Origin: Spartobacteria bacterium
GTDB taxonomy: Bacteria > Verrucomicrobiota > Verrucomicrobiia > Chthoniobacterales > UBA10450
Assembly: GCA_003134765.1 (NCBI GenBank)
Contig: PLCM01000018.1
Span: 347,465-411,464 of the forward strand
Reading direction: 5' to 3'
Length of the DNA stretch: 64,000 nt
Under the pieces are notes generated by a model. It was not told where the DNA came from. It saw only the letters and a list, made by a program, of their open reading frames with translations, and made no database searches. Position 1 is the first letter of the stretch. Each line of letters begins with the position of its first letter. Made by a program: the position numbers and the translations under genes. Positions 33,724 to 42,785 of this stretch are shown here, in pieces.

Positions 33724-35709
33724 CTACTTCAGCAAGAATTCGCGCATGAACTGGACAGTGCTGTAGAACTGGAAGTCAGCGTTTTTCTTCTTGGCGAAAC
33801 CGTGGCCCTCGTCTTTGCCCACGAGATACCAGACCGGTATCGATTTTTCCTTCAGCGCCTTGACGATCTGGTCTGCCTCACTTTTCGGCACCCGTGGGTC
33901 GTTCGCGCCGGCGACAACAAAGAGCGGTTTGGTAATTTTCGCGATGTTGTTCATGGGCGCGGTTCGTTCCATGAACTCGCGCATTTTGGGATCCCGCTCA
34001 TCACCGTACTCCACGCGCCGCAAATCGCGCCGGTAACTCTCCGTGTGCTCGAGGAAAGTGCGGAGATTCGAGATGCCCACGACATCGAGCGCACAACGAA
34101 TCCGGTCCGCGTAGTAGGTGGCCACCGCGAGAGTCATATGGCCGCCGTAAGAACCGCCCGTTACCATGATGCGGTTCGCGGCGAGCTGCGGCTGGGTTTC
34201 GATCCAATCGAACAGCGCGTTGATGTCCTTGTAGGTGTCCTCGCGTTTAAAACCGTTATCCAGCAGGAGGAATGATTTTCCGTAGCCGGTCGATCCCCGG
34301 ACGTTTGGGAAAATGATGGCGCAGCCAAGCTCGTTGATAAGGTAATTGTTCCGAGCCAGAAAAATGGGGCGCGCCTGACCTTCGGGGCCGCCGTGGATGT
34401 TCACGATCACCGGACGCGGCCCGGAAAATTTCTGCGGATCAGGCTGATAGAGGAAACCGGAAATCTCGCGGCCGTCGAATGACTTCCAGCTGACGAGCTT
34501 CGGCTGAACAAAATTTGTCGAGGGAAGGCCGCCTGTCTCGCTTTCTGTCCAGCGTTTCACCGCGGGCGAGTCTGGAGACCAGGAATAAACATCGGAAGGG
34601 GATCGCGCGCCGGAGAGATTGAAGGCGAGCAAATTTTCACGCTGATGCCAGCGGAGACCGTTGATCACGACATTCTCCTGAGGCGGTTCGAACTTTGGCT
34701 CGACCGGGTTTTGGAGCGCGACTGGCCCGTTTGTGGTGGAGAGACTCGCGATATGGAGCGTGCTCCGGCCGCTTTCGTTGAGGGTGTATGCGATTGACTT
34801 GCCATCGCCACTCAAGTCCCAATCGTCCACATCGAATTTTGCATCCGGCGAGAGAAATGTGTGCTTCCCGCTCGCGAGATCGATATGCGCGATTCGTTGA
34901 AATTCTGAATCGCGATCAGTCGTTGCGAAAATTCCCTTTCCGTCCTTCGCGAATTGCGCATGGGAGTAGGAGACTTTCGCCCCTTTTTCGTCGCGCGGCG
35001 TGATCGCTTTCCGCTCGCCGGTTTGCGTGCTGAAGAGCCAGAGATAACTTTCGTTGGCCGAAATCTCTTCCAACACGAGGAGCTGGTTGTCATCCGGCGA
35101 CCAATCCTCCACCTGCCAGCCCCCGCCCTTTAGGTCGGCGAGTTTGTGATCGGTCTTCGGATCAAGTGGCGCCTCCAGGTAGATGTCGGTATCGGCGCCG
35201 TCGCGCCGCGTCGAAGTGTACGCGACCCTATCGCCTTTGGTGCTCCAGCGCGGGCCGGAATTCTTCGATTTCCCATCTGTCAGCAGGGTCACGTCGCCGG
35301 TCGCAAGATCGTAACGGTAGTTCTGGGTGAACTCGTTGCCACCCGCGCCTTTGACGAAAATGAAATAATCACCCTTGGTTGGTTCGAAGCTCGCGCCGTC
35401 CACTCGATCAGGGAAAAACGTCAGCTGCCTTCGCGCGCCGCCTGGCTGTGCGACTTGATGGATCTGGTTGGTGTCGGCGAAACGAGTGGAGATGAGCATC
35501 GCCTGCGATTTTGGATTCCAATCCTCCATCAACGCCGCCCGCGACTCCGTGTAGCGGCCCACTTGCTCCGGCAATTCGCCGGGAATCGGCGGAATGCCGT
35601 CGACCACGAGACTGTCCGCCGGAGTCAGCGGTGGTTTTGCCGGCGGATCCGCCGCGAAAGCAGCGAGGGGAGCGACGACGAGAGAAGCCAACAGGAGCAT
35701 CCGATTCAT
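33724..35709 (-). CDS. Secreted S9 prolyl-oligopeptidase-family serine peptidase
   Basis: A 661-residue exported peptidase with a signal peptide (NRMLLLASLVVAPLAAFAAD). The N-terminal two thirds is a beta-propeller with repeated WDxxS/DG-type blades (WSTKGDRVAYTS, WSPDDNQLLVLE, LSGDGKSIAYTL); the C-terminal alpha/beta-hydrolase carries the Ser in GGSYGGHM, the Asp in GANDPRVP and the His in DEGHGF. NIHGGPEGQ is the oxyanion-loop motif. Dipeptidyl or acylaminoacyl peptidase activity on short peptides is expected. ATG 35,709 is preferred over one 15 codons upstream because it begins the signal peptide. Confidence 0.92.
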   Translation of the reverse strand: MNRMLLLASLVVAPLAAFAADPPAKPPLTPADSLVVDGIPPIPGELPEQVGRYTESRAALMEDWNPKSQAMLISTRFADTNQIHQVAQPGGARRQLTFFPDRVDGASFEPTKGDYFIFVKGAGGNEFTQNYRYDLATGDVTLLTDGKSKNSGPRWSTKGDRVAYTSTRRDGADTDIYLEAPLDPKTDHKLADLKGGGWQVEDWSPDDNQLLVLEEISANESYLWLFSTQTGERKAITPRDEKGAKVSYSHAQFAKDGKGIFATTDRDSEFQRIAHIDLASGKHTFLSPDAKFDVDDWDLSGDGKSIAYTLNESGRSTLHIASLSTTNGPVALQNPVEPKFEPPQENVVINGLRWHQRENLLAFNLSGARSPSDVYSWSPDSPAVKRWTESETGGLPSTNFVQPKLVSWKSFDGREISGFLYQPDPQKFSGPRPVIVNIHGGPEGQARPIFLARNNYLINELGCAIIFPNVRGSTGYGKSFLLLDNGFKREDTYKDINALFDWIETQPQLAANRIMVTGGSYGGHMTLAVATYYADRIRCALDVVGISNLRTFLEHTESYRRDLRRVEYGDERDPKMREFMERTAPMNNIAKITKPLFVVAGANDPRVPKSEADQIVKALKEKSIPVWYLVGKDEGHGFAKKKNADFQFYSTVQFMREFLLK

Positions 35710-35812
35710 AAGGAACGCGGATGTTTTCAGATTCCCGACCGCGAATCGAAACAAAAAAGCCGGGACTCAATGGAGGTGGAGCGGCCGCTCCGCGAGCGAT
35801 GCCGAGAAACAA

Positions 35813-35889
35813 GGAGGGGCGGTTTGTAACCGCCCGCTTCTAATTCGGCGGTTGCAAACCGCCGCTCTTTGAGGCGGCTATGCCCGCCT
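35813..35889. repeat. Palindromic element, GCGGTTTGTAACCGC family
   Basis: Two hairpins in series, GGCGGTTTGTAACCGCC (35,818-35,834) and GGCGGTTGCAAACCGCC (35,847-35,863), which are also near-complements of each other, followed by AGGCGGCTATGCCCGCCT. It fills the gap between the S9 peptidase gene and the 3D-domain gene. Confidence 0.8.
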
Positions 35890-35938
35890 GACTGACATCG
35901 AGCGACGGAGCGCTCGATTCACTTCGAGGTCAATTGCG

Positions 35939-36508
35939 CTACCGCGCGTACATCGACGACGGCCTGGGCCGATCCTCCAGGCTGCGCCGGGGAGCCTGGG
36001 TGGATTGCGGCGGAGCGGCAATTGGCTGGCGAGAACTCGAAACTGGCGCCGGTAGTGGTTGCTGAGGCCGCGAAATGAGCGAAGCGCGGAAATCCGGCGG
36101 CGAAACGCGCACGAACATGAAATAGGGATTTCGGCTCGCCCAATTCAATGCCTGTTGTTTCGATTCGAAAAAACGATCGATGACGAGCGCGCCTCGTTCC
36201 AGGGCGGTCCGGCCAGCGCGGCGCGCGGCTTTGCGGCTGACCACCGCCGAGCCTGTATCGACCGCGAGCAGGGTCGCGTCGGGCAGGGTCACTCTGCTGC
36301 CGTAGGGAATGCGGCGCGGATCGACCGCGCAATGGCCGGCGGCGAGGCGGGCGCCGGTCGAACAGATATGATGCCGCGTCCAACGATCGGAGCCGCGGCC
36401 GCCGCTCGCCCAATAAACAGTAACGCGCGCGAGAATGGATTGCTCGCGGGCAAATCCCGAGGGTACCAGGAGCAGTAAAAATACAAGCGCTGTCAGGAAT
36501 CGTTTCAT
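35939..36508 (-). CDS. Secreted 3D-domain (double-psi beta-barrel) protein
   Basis: A 189-residue protein from ATG 36,508 with a signal peptide (KRFLTALVFLLLLVPSGFAR). The mature part reads ARVTVYWASGG...STGARLAAGHCAVDPRRIPYGSRVTL, then LAVDTGSAVVSRKAAR: the 3D/MltA-type barrel with its conserved aspartates. Such barrels occur in lytic transglycosylases and cell-wall-binding proteins. A Pro/Gln/Arg-rich low-complexity tail (about 150-189) follows. A second frame in the same strand (to 36,413) is a shadow, since it lacks the signal peptide and family motifs. Confidence 0.78.
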   Translation of the reverse strand: MKRFLTALVFLLLLVPSGFAREQSILARVTVYWASGGRGSDRWTRHHICSTGARLAAGHCAVDPRRIPYGSRVTLPDATLLAVDTGSAVVSRKAARRAGRTALERGALVIDRFFESKQQALNWASRNPYFMFVRVSPPDFRASLISRPQQPLPAPVSSSRQPIAAPPQSTQAPRRSLEDRPRPSSMYAR

Positions 36509-36661
36509 AGGGCCTCGCCTTTCCAAAGTCGATCGGACCTCGGGTCGGCGAAAACCGGACCGGAAAAAGTCACATTGCTGATTCGAAAGGGGAGGGCAAA
36601 CTGGCCTCATCTCGTCCAAAATCAACTGGTTATACCTGATTTTGCGTTAGAATGTCTGTCG

Positions 36662-38398
36662 ATGCCGAACAATGAGGCGGTGCGAATCGCGATGTGGTCG
36701 GGCCCGCGCAACATCTCGACCGCGATGATGCGATCCTGGGGGAATCGTCCCGATACGTTCGTGTGCGACGAGCCGTTCTACGCCTATTACCTCGACGCGA
36801 CGGGACGCGAACATCCGGGGCGCGCCGAAGTGATCGCGCGGGGCGAGACCGAATGGCGGAAAGTGATCGCGGGGCTAACGGGCGTCGTTCCGGACGGCAA
36901 ACGCATCTTCTACCAGAAACAGATGACGCATCACCTGTTGTCCGAGATCGACCGGAGCTGGCTTGGCATGGTGACCAATTGCTTTCTGATCCGCGATCCG
37001 GGTGAGGTGATCGTTTCCTATATTAAGAAAAACAATGATCCGACCCTCGAAGACATTGGTTTCGTTCAACAGTCCGAAATCTTCGATTGGGTGCGCGAGG
37101 AAACCGGTCAGATCCCGCCTGTGATCGACGCGCACGACGTGCTCGAAAATCCGGAGAAGATTTTGCGGTCGTTATGCGAGGTGGTTGGCGTTGATTTCGC
37201 TGAAGCGATGCTTTCGTGGCCGCCGGGCTTGCGGGAGACCGACGGCGTTTGGGCGAAGCATTGGTACAGCGAAGTCGCAAATACGACGAGCTTCCGCAAA
37301 CCGTTGCGGCGGGAGCCGACGCCGGTTCCCGAGCGGTTGGCCAGGGTCCACGAAAAAGCGCGCGAGATTTACGAGCGGCTTTTCGAGTATCGTCTGAGGT
37401 GGGGACGGCGCGCTGCGCCGTCCGCGAGTGCGCGCCCGGCCAAACACAATGGACGCCGCAGCGCGGCGTCCCTACCATCGAATAACCGCAAAGCACCCAT
37501 GCTTCAGCCATTCAACGAGAAGAACCGCGACCTGTTAATCAACCTCAACGGCCGGTTGCTGCATCGCGATGAAGCGGGGATCAGTCCGTTCGATTCGGCG
37601 GTGCAGGGTGGCGATGCGGTCTGGGAAGGGTTGCGGCTCTATGACGGCCGCATTTTCAAGTTGCGCGAGCATCTCGCGCGCTTGCGGCGTTCGGCCGAGG
37701 CACTCGCCTTTGCCGAAATTCCACCGGACGAGAAAATCATCGACGAAATCAAACGCACGCTTGCCGCCAATAAAATGCGGGATGGTGTTCACATCCGGCT
37801 GACCCTCACGCGCGGCCCGAAGATCACTTCCGGAATGGATCCGCGGCTGAACCAGGCCGGGCCGACCCTGATTGTGCTGGCGGAACATAAGCCGCCGGTT
37901 TACGCAAAGACCGGCCTGACTTTGATCACCAGCAGGATGCGCCGGCCGCCTCCGGAGATTCTTGATCCCCGCATCCATCACGCCAACCTGCTGAACTCAA
38001 TCCTCGCCAAGATCGAAGCGAACAACGCCGGCGCGGATGACGCCCTGATGCTGGATCTGCGCGGGTTCGTCGCCGAAACGAACGCGACCCATATTTTCAT
38101 CGTACGCGATGGCAAGGTTCTCACGCCGCACGTTTTGGCCTGTCCCGAAGGAATTACGCGCGCGACCGTGCTCGAGATCTGCCGCGCGAACTCGATCCCG
38201 TGCGATGAGTGTGACCTCACGCTGGACGATCTTTATCTAGCCGCCGAAATGTTTTGCACGGGGACAATGGGTGAGCTGGCGGGAGTCATTAAACTGGACG
38301 ACCGGTTGATTGGCGACGGCCAAGTCGGCCCGATAACGAAACACCTAAGTGGGCTCTTTGCGGCGCGCACGGCGACCGAAGGTGAGCTGGTCGTGTAG
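36662..38398 (+). CDS. Sulfotransferase-like protein fused to class IV (branched-chain-type) aminotransferase
   Basis: One open frame of 578 codons. Residues 1-245 resemble P-loop sulfotransferases: WSGPRNISTAMMRSW is the 5'-PAPS-binding loop and RDPGEVIVSY the 3'-phosphate motif. From residue 280 (MLQPFNEKNRDLLINLNG) a PLP-dependent class IV aminotransferase begins: SAVQGGDAVWEGLRLYDGRI, IHHANLLNSILAKIEANNAG with the probable Schiff-base Lys, and MFCTGTMGELAGVIKLDDR. The two domains are joined by about 26 residues encoded by a palindromic element (GRRSAASLP). The aminotransferase may alternatively start at ATG 37,499, which lacks a Shine-Dalgarno sequence. These two families are often neighbours, so a joint pathway is plausible. 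Confidence 0.78.
   Translation: MPNNEAVRIAMWSGPRNISTAMMRSWGNRPDTFVCDEPFYAYYLDATGREHPGRAEVIARGETEWRKVIAGLTGVVPDGKRIFYQKQMTHHLLSEIDRSWLGMVTNCFLIRDPGEVIVSYIKKNNDPTLEDIGFVQQSEIFDWVREETGQIPPVIDAHDVLENPEKILRSLCEVVGVDFAEAMLSWPPGLRETDGVWAKHWYSEVANTTSFRKPLRREPTPVPERLARVHEKAREIYERLFEYRLRWGRRAAPSASARPAKHNGRRSAASLPSNNRKAPMLQPFNEKNRDLLINLNGRLLHRDEAGISPFDSAVQGGDAVWEGLRLYDGRIFKLREHLARLRRSAEALAFAEIPPDEKIIDEIKRTLAANKMRDGVHIRLTLTRGPKITSGMDPRLNQAGPTLIVLAEHKPPVYAKTGLTLITSRMRRPPPEILDPRIHHANLLNSILAKIEANNAGADDALMLDLRGFVAETNATHIFIVRDGKVLTPHVLACPEGITRATVLEICRANSIPCDECDLTLDDLYLAAEMFCTGTMGELAGVIKLDDRLIGDGQVGPITKHLSGLFAARTATEGELVV
37398..37476. repeat. Palindromic element, GGTAGGGACGC family, copy 2 (in frame between two enzyme domains)
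   Basis: GGTGGGGACGGCGCGCTGCG on the left and GCGCGGCGTCCCTACC on the right; the right half GGACGCCGCAGCGCGGCGTC is identical to that of the copy before murF. No stop occurs in the + frame used by the flanking domains. Confidence 0.83.
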
Positions 38399-38403
38399 CC
38401 GGT

Positions 38404-38517
38404 GGTAGGGCGAGACTCTGTCGAGCCGAACGAGATGTAGTGTGCGCTGTCCTCAGCGCACTCAAGATCCGCTGAGACAGCGGACGCTACAGCGGCTCGA
38501 CAGAGTCTCGCCCTACC
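38404..38517. repeat. Palindromic element, GGTAGGGCGAGACTC family, copy 1
   Basis: 114 bp with 25-bp perfect outer arms (GGTAGGGCGAGACTCTGTCG... / ...CGACAGAGTCTCGCCCTACC) and a nested inner palindrome (GTAGTGTGCGCTGTC / GACAGCGGACGCTAC). It lies between the aminotransferase gene and mutS and is the most perfect element of the window. Confidence 0.9.
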
Positions 38518-38577
38518 AGGAAAGTTTGAAATCGTTTCCGGCTCGCAATCAGCGGTCTCCAATTCCATCCTAAAAGC

Positions 38578-41145
38578 ATGGCCGACGCCCTCACTCCGAT
38601 GATGCAGCAATACCAGCGGCTCCGCGCGAGCGTGCCGGCTGATACGTTGCTGCTCTTTCGGCTCGGCGATTTCTACGAGCTCTTTTTCGAGGACGCGAAG
38701 GAAGCGTCGGGACTGTTGAATCTGGCTCTCACCCATCGCAACAGCGTCCCGATGTGCGGCATGCCGTACCATGCGGCGCAAGGTTACATCGCAAAGCTCA
38801 TCCAGGCCGGGCGCCGCGTTGCGGTCTGCGATCAAACCAGCGAGCCGCAGCCGGGAAAAATCGTCACGCGCGAGATCACCCAGATCATCACGGCGGGGAC
38901 GGTGAGCGAGCTGGATTTGTTGAAATCGAATCGGCCGAATTATCTCGGCGCGGTCTATTTCCACGAAGGCCGGTTTGGCTTTGCCTATGCGGAACTGAGC
39001 ACAGGCGAATTTCGAGTGACCGAGGCGGGCAAGAGTAGTGCGCTTTTGGACGATCTAGCGCGGATTTCGCCGGCGGAAGTTTTGGTAAGCGAACGCCAAA
39101 ACGCGGAATTCGGCGAGCTCGCCGGTGCCCTCGCTTACGATGACTTCGCGTTTCTGACCGATCACGCGCGCTTCACGTTGTGCGAGCATTTCCGGGTCAA
39201 ATCGCTCGACGGATTTGGTTGCAGCGAAATGCCGGCGGCGATCGGCGCGGCGGGCGCGATCATTCATTATTTGAAGCAGCAGCTCCGGCGAAAAGTGGAC
39301 CATCTCGCTTCGCTGCGCTGCGACGCGCGAGACGATTACGTGATGCTCGATGCCGCGACCCAGGTGAATCTCGAGCTGGTGGAATCCCGCGGCGCGAGGA
39401 ACATGAGCCTGCTGGCGGCGCTTGACCGCACGGTCACGCCCATGGGCGGACGAAAACTGCGGGGCTGGATTTTGCAGCCGTTGCGCAACCTGGAAGAACT
39501 GGAACGCCGCCAGCAGTTGATCGCCGACTTATTGCACGAGGCCGATCTGCTCGCCGCGCTGCGCGGCTGCCTGAAATCGATTCGCGATCTCGAGCGGGCC
39601 GCCGGGCGACTGAGCCAGGCGTCCGGGAACGCGCGCGATCTGGTCGCGCTGAAAATCTCGCTTCAACAAATTCCCGAGTTGAAGCGCGAACTGCGGAAAC
39701 TGATCGATCGGACTGAATTTGGAAAGGGAACAGTCCCAGGCAGGGACGCTTTTCCGAAGCGTCCGACTGATTCAACGGGCGTGGATTCGACGGACGCGTC
39801 GGAAAAGCGTCCCTACCATTTGGACCTGGAGCAGCAGCTCCAGGAAATGCCTGGGCTGACGGAGCGGTTAGGGAAGGCGTTGGTGGACGATCCGCCCATG
39901 GTTCTGAAGGAAGGCGGGATCTTCCGCGATAGTTTCGACTCGGACCTGGACGAGCTGCGGCAGGGCTCGCGCGAGGGCAAGAACTGGATCGCGCAATTGC
40001 AGGAGCGCGAGATTGCCGAGACCGGGATCAAGTCATTGAAGGTCCGTTTCAATTCCGTCTTCGGTTATTTCATCGAGATCACCAAGTCGAACCTGGCGAA
40101 CGTGCCGGCACGTTTTATCCGCAAGCAAACAACCGTAGGCGGCGAGCGTTTCATCACGCCGGAGTTGAAGGAGATGGAATCGAAGATCCTCGGCGCGGAC
40201 GAGAAAGCGCGGCAGCTTGAGTATCAACTTTTCCAAACGTTGCGCGAGGAGACGCTGCGCGAACTGGACCCCATTCAGGAAACGGCCGCTGCGATTGGGA
40301 CGCTCGACGTTATCTGCGCATTGGCGGAGACGGCTCGCCTCTACGGTTACTCCCGGCCGGCCCTGAACGAATCGCTCCGGCTCGTGATCCGCGACGGAAG
40401 GCATCCCGTACTCGACCAAAATCTCGCCGAGGAAAAATTCGTGCCGAACGATACGGATCTCGATGGAGAACGGATCCGACTTGCGATTATTACCGGCCCG
40501 AATATGGCGGGGAAATCGACTTATATCCGGCAGGTGGCACTGATTGTCTTGATGGCGCAGATCGGCAGTTTCGTTCCGGCGTCGAGCGCGGAGATTGGCC
40601 TGGTGGACCGGGTTTTCACCCGCGTCGGCGCGAGTGACGATCTCTCGCGCGGCCAGTCGACGTTTATGGTGGAGATGAATGAGACGGCGAACATCGTGAA
40701 CAACGCGAGCGATCGCAGTCTCGTAATTCTGGACGAGATCGGCCGCGGCACGTCCACCTATGATGGACTTTCCATCGCCTGGAGCGTCGCGGAATTTCTC
40801 CACGATAAAATCAAGGCACGAACACTCTTTGCGACGCATTACCACGAGCTGACGAAACTGGCGTCGGAACGCAAAGGCGTGGCGAATTTCAACGTCGCCG
40901 TGCGCGAATGGAACGAGCAGATCATTTTCCTGCGCAAGATCATCCCGGGCGGCGCGGACAAGAGCTACGGCATCCACGTCGCGCGACTGGCCGGCGTGCC
41001 GAAGGAAATCCTGGATCGCGCCCGCGACATTCTTTCCCATCTCGAGAAGCCAAATGGCGCCGTGGAAGTGCAAAAGCCGGCGAAAGGGCCGCGCAACAAA
41101 AAGCCGGCGCCGGTTTCCCAAAAGCGACAATTGGATTTGTTCTGA
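38578..41145 (+). CDS. mutS: DNA mismatch repair protein MutS
   Basis: An 855-residue mismatch sensor. RLGDFYELFFEDA near 25 has the mismatch-probing Phe-x-Glu; connector, lever and clamp regions follow; GPNMAGKST at 640-648 is Walker A and DEIGRGTSTYDGLSIAWS is Walker B plus signature; the HTH dimer region (GIHVARLAGVPKEI) is present. Around residues 388-413 a palindromic element is read in frame (GRDAFPKRP...DASEKRPYHL), lengthening a connection between helices of the lever/core region. The C-terminus is short and Lys-rich, lacking the long tetramerisation tail. Followed after 3 bp by a TPR gene. No mutL is seen here. Confidence 0.96.
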   Translation: MADALTPMMQQYQRLRASVPADTLLLFRLGDFYELFFEDAKEASGLLNLALTHRNSVPMCGMPYHAAQGYIAKLIQAGRRVAVCDQTSEPQPGKIVTREITQIITAGTVSELDLLKSNRPNYLGAVYFHEGRFGFAYAELSTGEFRVTEAGKSSALLDDLARISPAEVLVSERQNAEFGELAGALAYDDFAFLTDHARFTLCEHFRVKSLDGFGCSEMPAAIGAAGAIIHYLKQQLRRKVDHLASLRCDARDDYVMLDAATQVNLELVESRGARNMSLLAALDRTVTPMGGRKLRGWILQPLRNLEELERRQQLIADLLHEADLLAALRGCLKSIRDLERAAGRLSQASGNARDLVALKISLQQIPELKRELRKLIDRTEFGKGTVPGRDAFPKRPTDSTGVDSTDASEKRPYHLDLEQQLQEMPGLTERLGKALVDDPPMVLKEGGIFRDSFDSDLDELRQGSREGKNWIAQLQEREIAETGIKSLKVRFNSVFGYFIEITKSNLANVPARFIRKQTTVGGERFITPELKEMESKILGADEKARQLEYQLFQTLREETLRELDPIQETAAAIGTLDVICALAETARLYGYSRPALNESLRLVIRDGRHPVLDQNLAEEKFVPNDTDLDGERIRLAIITGPNMAGKSTYIRQVALIVLMAQIGSFVPASSAEIGLVDRVFTRVGASDDLSRGQSTFMVEMNETANIVNNASDRSLVILDEIGRGTSTYDGLSIAWSVAEFLHDKIKARTLFATHYHELTKLASERKGVANFNVAVREWNEQIIFLRKIIPGGADKSYGIHVARLAGVPKEILDRARDILSHLEKPNGAVEVQKPAKGPRNKKPAPVSQKRQLDLF
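39739..39817. repeat. Palindromic element, GGTAGGGACGC family, copy 3, in frame inside mutS
   Basis: AGGGACGCTTTTCCGAAGCG on the left, GTCGGAAAAGCGTCCCTACC on the right; frame is preserved through it. The outer GGGACGC/GCGTCCCTACC arms match copies 1 and 2, but the inner part (CTTTTCCGA) is a different subtype. Confidence 0.85.
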
Positions 41146-41148
41146 GCC

Positions 41149-42564
41149 ATGCCGGTAATAAGCGAAAAGGAATTGAGTGAACAGTTGCGCAGCCACTGGC
41201 TGAAAGCGGTAGCGGCGATCGAACTGCGCAATTTTGGTTACGCGATTTCGCTTTTGCAGGGCATCCTGAAACAGGAACCGGAATTCCTCACTGGCCGGCA
41301 ACTCCTGCGCCGCGCCGAGGTCACGAAGCAGAAAGCCGAGAAGAAAGCGCTTTTCAATGTTTCGACCGCGAGGCTTTCGGTGATGAAAGCGCAGCGCGAG
41401 CTCAAGAAAGACCCGAAGCGAGCCGTGGAATTGATCGAAAAAGTCCTGGAGGAGGAACCTTACAACCGACAGGCGAACCTGATCCTGAAGCAGGCGGCGC
41501 TGGCGGCCGGCTGGCCGGAGATCGGGGTGTTTGCGTTGCGGACGTTGCTCGAGGAAAAACCAGGCGACGCAAAAATCCTGCACGAGCTGGGCCGGCTGCA
41601 TCACGAACTGGGTGAGAGCGACCAAGCGGTCGAAGTTTACAACAAGCTTAGCGAAATCGATCCGACCGATGCGGAAGCCCTGCGGCTCGGTAAGGACGCG
41701 GCCGCGCGCGCTTCCATGAAGACCGGCGGCTGGACGCAGGCGGAAAGTTATCGCAACCTGATTAAAGACAAGGAGGTGGCGGTTTCGCTGGAGCAACAAA
41801 GCCGGATGGCGCTGACGGGCGAACCGCTCGACCGGCAAATAGAGGAGACCTACGCCCGGCACGAGGCGGAGCCGCAGAGTGTGGACTTCGCCCGCCGGCT
41901 CGGCGCCTTGTACGAACAGAAAGAGGACACCGAAAACGCCATCGCCTGGTATCAATACGCGGCTGATCTTACCAACGGCAGCGATGCGTCCCTGGTCCGG
42001 AAAGCGGCGGACCTGCAGCGGACGCGAGCGGACAAGGAGATCGCAGCGCACGAGGAATTTCTGGCCAACCACGGTCCGGAGGCGAATGAATACACCGACC
42101 GGTCTGCGGCCCTGGCGCAGGCGAAGAAGAAGCGAGCCGAGCTCTTGATCGACGACGCCCGGAAGCGTTCCGAGCGCAACCCGACCGATCTCCAGCTTCG
42201 CTTCGAGCTGGGCGAGCGGCTGTTCGAGGCGGGCCTACCGCGGGAGGCGTTGCCGGAATTGCAACGCGCGCGCCAGAACCCAAACGCGCGTCTGAAATCG
42301 ATGAATTTGCTCGGTCGCTGCTATCGCGAGCTCGGGATGCTCGATCTGGCCGCGAAACAATTGGAGGAAGCGGCGAAGGAAATCGTCGCGATGGACGCGA
42401 CCAAGAAGGAAATCATTTACAACCTTGGGTTGGTTTACGAGCAGATGGGCGAGCGGGAAAAATCGATTGGCGCGATGAAGCAAATTTACGAGGCGGACTA
42501 TGGGTATCGCGATGTCGCGGCCCGTGTCGAAAACTCTTACACGCGCAAACCGCCGGATAGTTAG
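41149..42564 (+). CDS. Tetratricopeptide-repeat protein downstream of mutS
   Basis: A 471-residue soluble-looking protein without signal peptide, built of TPR-like helix pairs: ELRNFGYAISLLQGILKQEP (20s), DAKILHELGRLHHELGESDQ, AVEVYNKLSEIDPTDAEALR, RRLGALYEQKEDTENAIAWY and LGRCYRELGMLDLAAKQLEE. Charged linkers separate them. It starts three bases after the mutS stop and is probably co-transcribed, but a repair role cannot be inferred from the repeats alone. No catalytic motif is seen. Confidence 0.82.
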   Translation: MPVISEKELSEQLRSHWLKAVAAIELRNFGYAISLLQGILKQEPEFLTGRQLLRRAEVTKQKAEKKALFNVSTARLSVMKAQRELKKDPKRAVELIEKVLEEEPYNRQANLILKQAALAAGWPEIGVFALRTLLEEKPGDAKILHELGRLHHELGESDQAVEVYNKLSEIDPTDAEALRLGKDAAARASMKTGGWTQAESYRNLIKDKEVAVSLEQQSRMALTGEPLDRQIEETYARHEAEPQSVDFARRLGALYEQKEDTENAIAWYQYAADLTNGSDASLVRKAADLQRTRADKEIAAHEEFLANHGPEANEYTDRSAALAQAKKKRAELLIDDARKRSERNPTDLQLRFELGERLFEAGLPREALPELQRARQNPNARLKSMNLLGRCYRELGMLDLAAKQLEEAAKEIVAMDATKKEIIYNLGLVYEQMGEREKSIGAMKQIYEADYGYRDVAARVENSYTRKPPDS

Positions 42565-42588
42565 ATCCGCTGGCGCCGGGCCCGGACT

Positions 42589-42679
42589 GTCATCCCGAGC
42601 GAAGTCGAGGGACCCCGTAGAAGAGTCGCTCGACGTATCACGGGATCCTTCGACTCCGCTGCGCTTCGCTCAGGATGAC
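42589..42679. repeat. Palindromic element, GTCATCCCGAG family, short form, copy 3
   Basis: 91 bp: GTCATCCCGAGCGAAGTCGA ... GCGCTTCGCTCAGGATGAC, with inner GGGACCCC/GGGATCC. It is closely similar to the copy at 6,224 (shared core AGTCGCTCGACGT.TCACGG). Confidence 0.87.
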
Positions 42680-42785
42680 AGGAAGAGGGTAGCTGGCGCT
42701 CTCTCCAAAAAACCACATCCAGAACCAGCTGGTTACGCGAAATCTAGTTGCCGGACCACCGGCGCATAAACACCACGTTATTTCT

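Noticed and set aside
35919-36413. 164-codon minus-strand frame
   Set aside because: Shadow of the 3D-domain gene; Arg-rich, without signal peptide or conserved blocks.
38404-38517. CRISPR array
   Set aside because: The repeats here are single palindromes or inverted pairs, not direct repeats with regular spacers; no cas gene is present.
40033-42072. Open frame of 679 codons on the minus strand
   Set aside because: It lies antisense to mutS and the TPR gene, is Arg/Phe-rich without any family motif, and is explained by the GC-rich codon bias of the sense genes.
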